From CBDUVZ01 sp965370805 (GTDB lineage: Bacteria; Hydrothermota; Tepidihabitantia; Tepidihabitantales; Tepidihabitantaceae), in assembly GCA_965370805.1 (NCBI GenBank), contig CBDUVZ010000077.1, positions 1-14,675 of the forward strand: DNA of 14,675 nt. The letters run 5' to 3'. Below, piece by piece: positions 1-7,572 of this stretch. Each line of letters opens with the position of its first letter. Position 1 is the stretch's first letter. Position numbers and translations under genes: made by a program. The notes beneath the pieces are model-generated. The model searched no databases, was not told the origin of the DNA, and was given only the letters and a program-made list of their open reading frames with translations.

Positions 1-140
1 GATTTCGGATTGTAGATTGCAGAAGGCGGAAGCGGACCGGAATTGACCACGGATGAACACGGATGGACACAGATGAGGATAGAAGTCGGAATGCAGAGTG
101 CAGAAGTCAAAACCGCCAAGGCCGCCAAGAGCGCCAAGGT
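1..140 (+). repeat. Mosaic phased-repeat element, left copy
   Basis: A non-coding composite of short tandem units with different periods. Positions 1-28 are heptamers (GATTTCG, GATTGTA, GATTGCA, GAAGGCG). Next comes a GGAAGCGGACCGGAAT spacer, then decamers CCACGGATGA / ACACGGATGG / ACACAGATGA at about 47-76. A second heptamer-phased part follows (TGCAGAG, TGCAGAA, GTCAAAA), and finally nonamers CCGCCAAGG / CCGCCAAGA / GCGCCAAGG at about 113-140. An inverted copy with the same block order lies at 14444-14624. The window starts inside the element, so its true left edge is not visible. Open frames across it are shadows of the repeat. The heptamers recall the short tandemly repeated repetitive sequences of filamentous cyanobacteria; that comparison is an analogy only. 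Confidence 0.85.
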
Positions 141-150
141 GAATGGGCTG

Positions 151-195
151 GGGGACACGATCCCGATCCCGAGGACGGGATTGGGTCATGTCCCC
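151..195. other. Strong imperfect hairpin in the leader region
   Basis: A 45-nt inverted repeat. The outer stem is GGGGACA (151-157) with TGTCCCC (189-195). The inner stem is CCCGATCCCG (162-171) with CGGGATTGGG (176-185), containing one G-T wobble and closing on an AGGA loop. Only a short asymmetric internal loop separates the two stems. No T-run follows on the plus strand, so a canonical intrinsic terminator is unlikely. It lies between the mosaic repeat and the heptamer tract and upstream of the predicted promoter, so it would not be in the mRNA of the downstream operon. Confidence 0.75.
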
Positions 196-205
196 GATAC
201 GTCAG

Positions 206-254
206 GCGTGAAGCGTGTAGCGTCATGCGTAGTGCATCGTCCGTAATGCGGGTT
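206..254 (+). repeat. Degenerate heptamer tract next to a promoter
   Basis: Seven consecutive 7-nt units in register: GCGTGAA, GCGTGTA, GCGTCAT, GCGTAGT, GCATCGT, CCGTAAT, GCGGGTT. The tract ends 4 nt before the predicted -35 box at 259. A related tract of the same period lies at 14370-14411, also just upstream of a promoter. Confidence 0.75.
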
Positions 255-258
255 TTGC

Positions 259-286
259 TTGACGGCTGTGTTGATTCTGTTAGATT
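259..286 (+). promoter_or_regulatory. Predicted sigma70-type promoter of the barrel/lipoprotein operon
   Basis: The -35 is TTGACG (259-264), the spacer is 16 nt, and the -10 is TAGATT (281-286). Transcription would start near 293, leaving a leader of about 21 nt that contains the Shine-Dalgarno AAAGGAGGT (302-310). The design matches the other three promoters predicted in this window. Confidence 0.55.
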
Positions 287-313
287 CCCGCAAGTGTCAC
301 CAAAGGAGGTCTG

Positions 314-1960
314 ATGCGATACGCAGTTGTCGGGCTGGTGCTCTGCAGTCTTGCCGTGGCTTACATGCCGGGTTCGTTCCGCTGGCAGTCTACGGCCGGG
401 CTGTGGGAGGACGATTACGACCTGTTGTTCGAGCCGGCGAGGATTCCCCTGATTGAGGGAAGCCGGGTCTACACTACGCTTTCTAATTTCATCACGAGTC
501 AGGAGGAGCAGTTCGGTTCGCGGTCGGAGAATTTCTTTCTGGTCGGCGGGTCGAGCGACTTGACCGGTCCGGTCTATCCCGGAGTCGTGTTCGATAAGTT
601 CGCGACTAAAACTCCGTTGTTTACCGGGCTGTTCGGCGGGTCGAATGATTCGCTGTTCGGCCGGGGCCGGCAGATCTACACCGAGTTGCTGGACCTGGAT
701 TCGAACGGGACTTATGACTACAAGCGGGTGGATGTGACCGAAGCCGAGGCCTGGCGCGAGCGGAGCCGTCTCGACGGCTACGTCGGTCTCGGGTTCATGA
801 CCGGGCAGTTGCGGCTGGGGGCCGGGTTCGCCTACGCCGAGACGTCACACCGGTATCAGGACCCGGAGCGCTGCTACGTTTGCGACCGGCGGGATTCGAG
901 CCTGGTCGATGCGCGGTTGACTTTCGTCCGGGGCGATACTTTCGCGGGGTTCGAGGAGTCGTCGATGCGCCGGATGGGGTTCCTTGTCGGCGGCTGGTAC
1001 GATTTCACCTACCTGAGCGCCGGGCTGAGCGCGACCTACGCCCCGATGACGGAGAACGTGCTCGACGTGCTCACCGGGCATACCCGGGAGGACCGGAGTC
1101 CGGCGAACCCGTCGATTGTCGATTACATGGAGATGGAGTTGACCGACACGATGGCGACGCCGTACAGCGGGGCGCTGATGTCCGCGACCGCGCAGGCGTT
1201 TTACTTTCCCCGGCCCGAGGTCGGGAGCTGGTTCTACGTTACCGCGTACAGCCGGGAGATGGCGGTGGACGCCGGTGCCAGCGGGCTGGAAGCGACGCGG
1301 ATCGACAGCGTCTGCCGTCCGGGGACGGCCGCGGGCTATGATTCGACTTTCCACCGGTACACCGGCCGGCGGGCGAGCCGGGGAATCGAGTTCCGGACCA
1401 ACCAGCTTTTCACGGTTGCCGAGAAGCTGCTGCTCGGCTTCGGGGTCGGGTTCACGACCCGTGCCTGGGAGGATTCGCTGACCGATACGACCGCGTACCG
1501 GAGTTACTACTCGTACGACAACGGCGACACGATTGCCGGGCGCGAGGACTACCGGACAACGGTGAGTTCGTCCGAGATGTGGCTGAACCGGGCCACCGGC
1601 CGGACGAACGTCCTGGCGTTCCCGGTCGGGTTCGAATACCAGGTACTGTCCCCGCTTGCCGTCAGGTTCGGCGCGACCCACACGATTGTCTGGCGCGACG
1701 CGACTACCAACGACCAGTTGATTGCGTCGTCGCCGAGGCACACGCGGACCGAGTACGGCGACGGGACGTTCCACGAGTCCCTGGGCGAGGCGCGGCAGTA
1801 TCCGGGTCTGTCCGAGGAGCAGAGTTCGATGACCGGCACCACCGCGTTCACCTACGGAGTCGGGTACAAGCCGATCAAGAATCTGCAGATTGACGTCATG
1901 GGATTCCAGCGGCTGACGAACCTTACCGGCTGGTCGCTGTCGGTGACGTTCGGGTTCTAA
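314..1960 (+). CDS. Predicted secreted outer-membrane beta-barrel protein, family not recognised
   Basis: A 548-aa protein. The ATG follows a strong Shine-Dalgarno (AAAGGAGGT, 302-310). Residues 1-16 form a signal peptide with a likely signal-peptidase-I site after A-V-A. The rest is rich in Tyr, Thr, Gly and aromatic residues in alternating short strands (for example LRLGAGFAYAETSHRY and NLQIDVMGF). The protein ends in LSVTFGF, a C-terminal Phe of the kind recognised by the barrel-assembly machinery. I see no enzyme motif. The likely location is the outer membrane, as a porin-like or surface protein. It is first in an operon and lies 9 nt before the lipoprotein gene, so the two may act at the same membrane. 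The barrel call is from strand pattern and C-terminus; a periplasmic beta-rich protein is the alternative. Confidence 0.7.
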   Translation: MRYAVVGLVLCSLAVAYMPGSFRWQSTAGLWEDDYDLLFEPARIPLIEGSRVYTTLSNFITSQEEQFGSRSENFFLVGGSSDLTGPVYPGVVFDKFATKTPLFTGLFGGSNDSLFGRGRQIYTELLDLDSNGTYDYKRVDVTEAEAWRERSRLDGYVGLGFMTGQLRLGAGFAYAETSHRYQDPERCYVCDRRDSSLVDARLTFVRGDTFAGFEESSMRRMGFLVGGWYDFTYLSAGLSATYAPMTENVLDVLTGHTREDRSPANPSIVDYMEMELTDTMATPYSGALMSATAQAFYFPRPEVGSWFYVTAYSREMAVDAGASGLEATRIDSVCRPGTAAGYDSTFHRYTGRRASRGIEFRTNQLFTVAEKLLLGFGVGFTTRAWEDSLTDTTAYRSYYSYDNGDTIAGREDYRTTVSSSEMWLNRATGRTNVLAFPVGFEYQVLSPLAVRFGATHTIVWRDATTNDQLIASSPRHTRTEYGDGTFHESLGEARQYPGLSEEQSSMTGTTAFTYGVGYKPIKNLQIDVMGFQRLTNLTGWSLSVTFGF

Positions 1961-1969
1961 GGAGGAGAG

Positions 1970-3169
1970 ATGAAAAGGGCGATTTACCTGACAGCAATCC
2001 TCTGCTTCGTGTTTGTGGTCGGTTGTCTGGAGCGGGATAACCAGTTCGGGGTCGATACCGACCTGCCGCTCGGAACCGGGGCCGGTAACCTGCCGCAGTC
2101 GGCGGGAGTCGAGCCCGGGAACGCGCAGCAGATTGCCGACGATGACCCGGACACGCCCGGAGTCCAGGCGACGATAACAGTCGGGTTCACCGACTTCATG
2201 GACGAGGCGAGTTTCGACGGGAACGTGTCCGTCGAGAACACGACCGCGGGCGGCCAGGTTGCCAACCTGGAAATGACCTACAACCCGGACGCCAGGAAGC
2301 TCTACCTGCGTCATGCCGACTGGAGCGAGAACAGCGCCTACCTGCTGGTGCTGATTTCGGGCGGGGTGAAGAACCGGTGGGGCACGGAGATTGACGGGAA
2401 CGGGAACGGCACGGCGGACGGCACGCCGTATGACGACGTGCTGAGTACGTTCTACACCGCGGGCAGCGCGCCGGACAGTTGCGTCCGGGTCGAGCCGCCC
2501 CGGGTGGCCGGCGTGTTTCCCGACACTGTGAGGACCCCGGACACGATGCCCGCAATCCAGCTTACTTTCGATTCCGCGATGGACACGACGACCCTCGTCT
2601 CCGCCAACTTCTCACTGGTGAGCGAGACCGGGGCCGTAATCACGCTCGACCGGTCGAGCGTGACTCCGACTTCGGTTACGTTCACGCCCGGGTCGGTGCT
2701 GCGGTTCGGGAACCGGTACTCCCTGACGGTTGCCAGCGCGAACGTCAAGGCGGACGCGCCGGCGAACACGCCGTCCTACCTGCTGGTGCTGGACGCCGAC
2801 GCCGACGGTCCCGAGGAAACGGAGCCGGATTTCGAGTCGTACTTCCTGTGCGATACGGTTTCGGCACCGACGGTCCAGGTCAGCGACATCCCCAACGGGC
2901 AGCAGTTCGACTTCGACCGGACGATGGACCCGGCAACGCTCACTCCGGAGAACCTGCGGGTGTTCGACGAGACCGGCTTCGTGCCCGGGACACTGACGAT
3001 TTCCAACAACGACACGCGGGCGGAGTACTACTTCTCGAGGCCGGTCCAGGGGCTGCTCCGGGTCTTCGTCGCCATGGAGGCGACGTCGGCCTACGGGATG
3101 ATGCTCGACGGGCAGCCGGCTCCCAACGGCATCGGCGGCGAGCCGTGGGACGACTACTGGGGACCGTAG
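1970..3169 (+). CDS. Lipoprotein with Ig-like (SbsA/Big_5-type) domains
   Basis: A 399-aa protein. The ATG is preceded by GGAGGAG (1961-1967), directly after the upstream stop. The N-terminus is a lipoprotein signal with lipobox V16-V17-G18-C19, so Cys19 should be lipidated and the protein membrane-anchored. Three Big_5-like segments follow: about residues 55-140 (TVGFTDFMDEASF..., ending near FYTAG), 170-270 (PPRVAGVFPDTV..., IQLTFDSAMDTTTL) and 285-375 (FDFDRTMDPATLTPENLRVF). The recurring pattern F(D/T)xxMDxxTL...N is typical of Big_5 domains, which act as structural or adhesive modules in surface proteins. No catalytic residues are evident. It is co-transcribed with the barrel gene and followed after 6 nt by the carbonic-anhydrase-like gene. 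The ligand and function are unknown. Confidence 0.75.
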   Translation: MKRAIYLTAILCFVFVVGCLERDNQFGVDTDLPLGTGAGNLPQSAGVEPGNAQQIADDDPDTPGVQATITVGFTDFMDEASFDGNVSVENTTAGGQVANLEMTYNPDARKLYLRHADWSENSAYLLVLISGGVKNRWGTEIDGNGNGTADGTPYDDVLSTFYTAGSAPDSCVRVEPPRVAGVFPDTVRTPDTMPAIQLTFDSAMDTTTLVSANFSLVSETGAVITLDRSSVTPTSVTFTPGSVLRFGNRYSLTVASANVKADAPANTPSYLLVLDADADGPEETEPDFESYFLCDTVSAPTVQVSDIPNGQQFDFDRTMDPATLTPENLRVFDETGFVPGTLTISNNDTRAEYYFSRPVQGLLRVFVAMEATSAYGMMLDGQPAPNGIGGEPWDDYWGP

Positions 3170-3175
3170 CGAGTT

Positions 3176-3559
3176 GTGAAGAGCGCACGTTTCGCGACCG
3201 CAATCAACTGCATGGACGGCAGGACCCAGTTGCCGGTAATCGAGTGGATGAAGAGCCGCTACGGGGTGGAGTACGTCGATGCGATTACCGAGCCGGGTCC
3301 GGTGAAAGTGCTTGCCGAAGTGCCGGACGGGCCGGCAGCCGTTTCGGTCCGGGACCGGACGGCGATCTCGGTGGAGAAGCACGGCTCGCGGGTCGTCGCA
3401 ATCGTTACTCACTATGACTGCGCCGGTAACCCGGTAGAGAAGCCGGAACAGATGGTCCAGCTTGTCTCCGCGCTGAAGACAGTCAAGAGCTGGGGGTTCG
3501 ACGCCGAGGTCATCGGGGTCTGGGTTGACGAGGACTGGCAGGTCCACCCGGTCGAGTAG
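3176..3559 (+). CDS. Very small beta-carbonic-anhydrase-like protein
   Basis: A 127-aa cytosolic-looking protein without a signal peptide. It starts at GTG 6 nt after the lipoprotein stop and has only a weak Shine-Dalgarno, so translational coupling is likely. It carries both halves of the beta-carbonic-anhydrase zinc site: C12-M-D14-G-R16 (Cys ligand plus the Asp/Arg pair, compare CxDxR) and H79-Y-D-C82 (HxxC, in THYDCAGN). Classical beta enzymes are about 200 aa or more, so this is a minimal version resembling the 'putative carbonic anhydrase' families found in many anaerobes. Expected chemistry is CO2/bicarbonate interconversion or a related zinc-dependent role; activity cannot be judged from sequence. 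It is the last gene of the operon, just before the terminator at 3584. Confidence 0.65.
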   Translation: MKSARFATAINCMDGRTQLPVIEWMKSRYGVEYVDAITEPGPVKVLAEVPDGPAAVSVRDRTAISVEKHGSRVVAIVTHYDCAGNPVEKPEQMVQLVSALKTVKSWGFDAEVIGVWVDEDWQVHPVE

Positions 3560-3583
3560 CCGTTTCCGATTACCGATAAAGGC

Positions 3584-3601
3584 GGGGGCCGCAAGGCCCC
3601 C
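3584..3601. terminator. Hairpin terminator between convergent operons
   Basis: A perfect 7-bp stem, GGGGGCC (3584-3590) with GGCCCCC (3595-3601), closed by a GCAA (GNRA) tetraloop. It sits 24 nt after the plus-strand stop and 26 nt after the minus-strand C25 peptidase stop, so it can serve both operons. T-rich sequence is weak on both sides (GATTCTTTG on plus, GCCTTTAT on minus). Confidence 0.65.
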
Positions 3602-3627
3602 CCCGATTCTTTGCTCGCTCCGGGCCG

Positions 3628-6600
3628 TCAGCGCAGGAGCATCAGCTTGCGGGTGATGGTCGCGCCGGGCCGCGAGGCTCTGACCAGGTAGACGCCGTTG
3701 GCCAGTTTGCCGGGCTGCCAGACGGCTTCGACTTTGCCCGCGGGCAGTTCGTCGTCAACCAGGGTTGCGACCGAGCGGCCGGTGATGTCGAAGATCTGGA
3801 TCCTCACCCGGCCCGCGGTCGGCAACTGGTAGCTGACCCGGACCGAACGGGTGAACGGATTCGGGGTGCAGGATATGCCTTCGACGTTCCTGACCCCGGT
3901 CATTCCTTCCCGTTCGAGCAGGCCGATGTAGTTGTCGTACCAGGACTGGGCGCTATCGGCGTTGGCCTCGAAGTCGGAGACGCTCGTGCCGCCGATGAAG
4001 GCGAACGCCACCCGCTGGGTCGCGCCGGCCGGCAGGCTGAACGAGCCGACCGATACGCCGACCGACCAGTCGTAGTTGCGGCTGGAGTTGCGCAGCGAGA
4101 TGTCGCCGTTGAGGATGCGGTATTTCTGGCCGTCGGTCATGCAGGAGTCCGGGTAGACGTAGCGGTCGTGGTCGATTGCGGTGAGGTTGGCGAACGACGG
4201 CGGGTCGAGAATCTTGACGCCGACGCAGGGATTGGCACTGGTGTTCTGGCGCATGTAGGAGTAGCGTTTGGCTTCGTTCGAGTAGGCCTGGTTGGTTCGC
4301 GGGTCGGCGCCGAGGTCGAAGTCGGTGATGATTCCCGCGTAGAAGTCGTCGAGCGTACTTGCGCCTTCGTTCTTGAGGTCGTAGATCAGCACCACGAAAT
4401 CGTCGTAGCCCGGGTTTGAACTCATGTAGGACTGCTGGGTTACTTTCAGGTCTTTGGACGAGGTGTGCCGGGCGTCGTTCATTACCGCCCGGTAGTGCTG
4501 GTCCCCGGCCGCGGCCGGGACCACGCTCCGCAGGCTGTCGACAATCTCGAAGTCGGTGTTGACCCCGCCGCTGGCCGGGTGCCCGTAGAACCGGTCGACC
4601 AGCCAGGCGGGGCTGTTGCCGACCAGGAAGCTGGAGTAGTAGAGCTGGCTGGCGGCGGTCTTGGGATAGCTGAACCCGGTGCCGATGTCGCCCGGCGTGT
4701 CGGTGAAGCCGATTGAGCCGAGGCAGGTGACGGTCAGCTTGCAGTAGCCGGTGTCGTGGTCCATTATCACCGCACCCGGTATCGGCGCGGTGCCGACGAT
4801 GAGTTCGAACTCCGGGTCCCAGGTTCCTTCGGCGCTGGTGAGATGCAGCGTGAACCTGACCCTGGACCCGGGCGGGGTGGCGCTGGCCGCGGTGACCGTG
4901 AATGCGTCCCCGCGGGCGGTGTCGCCGGCGCTGACCGTGCCGTAGTCGGAAGTGGAGTCGGTCATCGTGATGTGACTCGAACCGGTGCGCAGCACGCCCT
5001 GGACGGTAGTAGCGTCGGCGTTGCCGATGTTCTTGATCGTGACGTAGAGGTTTGCGGTCTCCCCGGGGTCGAGCTGGTTGTTGCCGCCGTCGTCAACGAA
5101 ATGGTGCTGGTAGTTGATGAAGGGCTGGGGCGCGCCCGGGGTGACGCTGACGGTGTTCTCGTCCGGCAGCATCTGCTTGGCGGTCGCAGTGACGTGCATC
5201 GTGCCGGTGGTCAGCGGGTTGATTGTCAGGGTGACTTCGCCGCTGCCGTTCGTCTTGCCGGTGGCGTGCACTTCGCCGTCCTTCCAGGCGCAGACGAGCG
5301 CATCCGGGATCGGGGCGCCGCCCGAGGTTACGACCGCGACGTCGAAGTCCTGCGCGCCGGTTTCGATCGTACCGAGATGGGTGGCGTGGAGCGTGTCCGG
5401 CGCGCCTTTCCACATCGGCATCTCCGGGTCGCCGAACAGGTTCAGCGCCCAGTAGCACCAGCGCCAGGCTTCCTGGTGCTGGGCCGAGTACGCGTAGTAA
5501 TCCTTGGACCGGGCGTGGGTAACGCCGATTTCAATCGAGTCTTCGGTGAAGAGGAAGTCGTAGAACTTGACGTCGAACTTCTCGGACGGTCCCATCGAAT
5601 GCTGGAACCCGAGCCCGTAGCGGGAGTTCATGATTGCGGCCACCGCCCCGCCGTTCGCGTTGTTCATCAGGACTTCCGCCAGGCAGTCGCCGGCTTCGAA
5701 GTTGCCCGAGATGCAGGCGATTGAGTTCATGATTACCGGGCGGGACAGGTTGGTCTGGGCGCCCGCGGTTGACGTGGTGTAGATCGGTGAGCCGTACTGG
5801 GTGTAGAAGCCGTAGGCGTCGCCGTGGGCCGCCACGTGGGAGAAGTGGTAGCCTTCGTTGATGGCGTTGCGCATCGGCGTAGTGGAAGCGGGTTGGATCA
5901 GGTAGTCGGTCCAGTCCGCCGGGGTCCGGACGGCGATAGTGTCGCTGACGATCTTGCCCGAGTAGCCGGTCCAGAGCTGGACGTAGGGCAGGAGCATCTT
6001 CTTCAGGTAGTCGGTGGTCGGGGTCTTCTCGTAGGCGAGCACTTTGTTGACGAACGTGGCGACCTGGGTCGCGTTGTCGACCGACGCGCGGCCGACGTAG
6101 ACATCGTAGAACAGGTCAACGGTGTCGCCGATCATCTCGCCGAAGATGTTATTGTGGTTGCCGTCGTAGGACCACTGCAGGTCCGCGTAGTAAACGTCGG
6201 CCGGGATATTGCCGGTTTCGTCGTCGATGATCGAGCGGCAGCGGCGGCCGGGCACCACCGAATTGTCGCCGGCGAGCAGGACGAACTTGAGCCCGTAGTT
6301 CTCGAAGTAGTCGATTATGAAGTTGCGAATCTTCTCCTGGGTGTCGCGGCCGGTGTAGTTGGTCGTGATCCAACCGGTGGTGAACACCGCGGCCGCGTAG
6401 CCTTTCTTCGTGCGCCATTCGACGAGGTCGTCGAACCCGGCGGCAAGCGAGCTGGACGTGATGATTGCGTAGTCGACGTCCGGGTCGTCGGTAATCCGCT
6501 CGGGCGGGGCGAACCGGTCAACGTCCCCGGGGTTGATGACGATGCCGGCGACGTCGCGCCGGAACAGCCCGCGCTGGCTCGCGGTGATGCGGGTCGGGCC

Positions 6601-7122
6601 GACGTCGTTCTCCCGGTAGGAGACTTCGACCTGCATCTTCCGGGACAGGGTGAGCCTGCCGGTGGCCGGGACCCAGGTCAGCGGGTGAAGCGCGAAGCCG
6701 CAGATGCGCCAGCCGGATTTCGTGCCGGTCCATCCCCAGTCGACCGGGGCGGCAGGATAGGACTCCGCGCTCGCGTAGGCGGCTTCGTCGGGCTTGACGA
6801 ACTCCGGCCTGGTGGTGGCGGATATCGGCACCGCGGGCTGGGTCGGACAGACGTTGTACGTGCCGGGGATTTCCTCGAGTTCGAGCGGCGTTACTTTGAT
6901 GCCGGTCACGGTCGCGGTCGGCGGGACCGCGATATTGAAAACCGCTTCGGGCATCATCGGTTTGCCGATCTCCCGGGTCGTGACGAAGTCGGCGAACCGG
7001 ATTACGTAATAGCCGTTGTATTCGGTAATCTCGATATCACGGCTGTCGAAAACGATTGTCTCGGTCACCGTGCCGGCAAGGGCCAGCAGCGGGACAATCA
7101 GCAGCAGGGCAGGTTTCCTCAC
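3628..7122 (-). CDS. Secreted gingipain-like C25 cysteine peptidase with C-terminal sorting domain
   Basis: A 1164-aa protein. It starts at GTG 7122 behind GGAGG; the ATG two bases upstream is out of frame and runs straight into TGA. The signal peptide is about residues 1-17. A gingipain-type propeptide-like region covers about 25-200. The C25 catalytic domain is about 215-570, with the catalytic pair H433 (HVAAHGD) and C470 (NSIACISGNF) and the terminal signature NLFGDPEMPMW. Next come an Ig-like segment (about 575-660), a CARDB/NEW3-like Ig domain (about 665-775), and an uncharacterised beta-rich module (about 775-1070) of a kind also seen in other large secreted proteases. Residues 1073-1164 form a type IX-like/FlgD-Ig sorting domain (CTPNPF...FDITGR...NGVYLVRAS...KLMLLR). 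It is predicted to be a surface or secreted endopeptidase. It lies 9 nt after ndk, whose stop overlaps its Shine-Dalgarno, so the two are co-transcribed. Whether a type IX system exports it cannot be seen here. Confidence 0.9.
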   Translation of the reverse strand: MRKPALLLIVPLLALAGTVTETIVFDSRDIEITEYNGYYVIRFADFVTTREIGKPMMPEAVFNIAVPPTATVTGIKVTPLELEEIPGTYNVCPTQPAVPISATTRPEFVKPDEAAYASAESYPAAPVDWGWTGTKSGWRICGFALHPLTWVPATGRLTLSRKMQVEVSYRENDVGPTRITASQRGLFRRDVAGIVINPGDVDRFAPPERITDDPDVDYAIITSSSLAAGFDDLVEWRTKKGYAAAVFTTGWITTNYTGRDTQEKIRNFIIDYFENYGLKFVLLAGDNSVVPGRRCRSIIDDETGNIPADVYYADLQWSYDGNHNNIFGEMIGDTVDLFYDVYVGRASVDNATQVATFVNKVLAYEKTPTTDYLKKMLLPYVQLWTGYSGKIVSDTIAVRTPADWTDYLIQPASTTPMRNAINEGYHFSHVAAHGDAYGFYTQYGSPIYTTSTAGAQTNLSRPVIMNSIACISGNFEAGDCLAEVLMNNANGGAVAAIMNSRYGLGFQHSMGPSEKFDVKFYDFLFTEDSIEIGVTHARSKDYYAYSAQHQEAWRWCYWALNLFGDPEMPMWKGAPDTLHATHLGTIETGAQDFDVAVVTSGGAPIPDALVCAWKDGEVHATGKTNGSGEVTLTINPLTTGTMHVTATAKQMLPDENTVSVTPGAPQPFINYQHHFVDDGGNNQLDPGETANLYVTIKNIGNADATTVQGVLRTGSSHITMTDSTSDYGTVSAGDTARGDAFTVTAASATPPGSRVRFTLHLTSAEGTWDPEFELIVGTAPIPGAVIMDHDTGYCKLTVTCLGSIGFTDTPGDIGTGFSYPKTAASQLYYSSFLVGNSPAWLVDRFYGHPASGGVNTDFEIVDSLRSVVPAAAGDQHYRAVMNDARHTSSKDLKVTQQSYMSSNPGYDDFVVLIYDLKNEGASTLDDFYAGIITDFDLGADPRTNQAYSNEAKRYSYMRQNTSANPCVGVKILDPPSFANLTAIDHDRYVYPDSCMTDGQKYRILNGDISLRNSSRNYDWSVGVSVGSFSLPAGATQRVAFAFIGGTSVSDFEANADSAQSWYDNYIGLLEREGMTGVRNVEGISCTPNPFTRSVRVSYQLPTAGRVRIQIFDITGRSVATLVDDELPAGKVEAVWQPGKLANGVYLVRASRPGATITRKLMLLR

Positions 7123-7131
7123 ATTGCCTCC

Positions 7132-7548
7132 TCAGGCTGTTGGGTTACGGTCTGCAAAGAATGTCGCAAGTTCTCCGTCCACGTCCTCCGCCGGGTTGGA
7201 AGCGTGCACCGCGTTCATCCGGACCGAAGAGCCGAAGTCGGCGCGGATGCTGCCGGCCCGGGCCTGGGCCGGGTCGGTCGTTCCCACGAAGTCCCGGACC
7301 CGGCGGCGGACGTCTTCACCTTCAAGCCGCACCGCCACCAGTTGCCCGGAGGTCATGAATTCGACCAGGCCGGGGAAGAATTCCTTCTCCCGGTGGATGG
7401 CGTAGAAGCGTTCGGCCCGGTCGCGGTTCAGTTGCTCCATCGTCAGGCCGGTGATCCTGACCCCGGCTGCTTCGAGCCGGTGCAGGATTTCACCGATGCA
7501 GTTGCGGCCGACGGCGTCCGGTTTGATGAGAACGAGTGTCTGTTCCAG
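7132..7548 (-). CDS. ndk: Nucleoside diphosphate kinase, apparent CTG start
   Basis: A 138-aa protein that transfers the gamma phosphate between NTPs and NDPs through a phosphohistidine. The family N-terminus EQTLVLIKPDAVGRN reads in frame right up to a CTG at 7548-7546. The next upstream in-frame stop is 18 nt away, and that interval has no ATG, GTG or TTG. The first conventional start (ATG 7440) would remove 36 residues including the active-site Lys9. AGGAGA (7560-7555) sits 6 nt before the CTG, which is ideal spacing. Other active-site residues seen are Y49, R85, T91, R102, N112 and catalytic H115 in NAVHASNP; most homologues read HGSDS or HASDS here, so Asn replaces Asp. The length is normal for the family. 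The gene has its own predicted promoter and sits between the FMN-binding gene (48 nt upstream) and the C25 peptidase (9 nt downstream). Confidence 0.92.
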   Translation of the reverse strand: MEQTLVLIKPDAVGRNCIGEILHRLEAAGVRITGLTMEQLNRDRAERFYAIHREKEFFPGLVEFMTSGQLVAVRLEGEDVRRRVRDFVGTTDPAQARAGSIRADFGSSVRMNAVHASNPAEDVDGELATFFADRNPTA

Positions 7549-7554
7549 AGTTCT

Positions 7555-7560
7555 TCTCCT
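7555..7560 (-). promoter_or_regulatory. Ribosome binding site deciding the ndk start
   Basis: AGGAGA on the minus strand, 6 nt upstream of the CTG codon at 7548. It is the only good Shine-Dalgarno near the ndk N-terminus and supports initiation at CTG rather than at the internal ATG 7440. Confidence 0.7.
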
Positions 7561-7572
7561 GGGTCAGCCCTT

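Noticed and set aside
1..140. CRISPR array
   Set aside because: The units are 7, 9 and 10 nt long and contiguous. There are no spacers and no cas genes.
43..314. Short open frames over the left repeat, and a matching one at 14235-14552 with a similar peptide (TTDEHGWT.MRIEV.MQSAEVKTAK)
   Set aside because: The peptides match because the DNA is the same repeat. The left frames have no Shine-Dalgarno, the two frames end differently, and the sequence is short tandem repeats. I treat them as non-coding.
845..2314. A 489-aa antisense open frame over the barrel gene
   Set aside because: It crosses the barrel/lipoprotein junction antisense, lacks a start signal, and is Arg/Pro/Val-rich antisense sequence.
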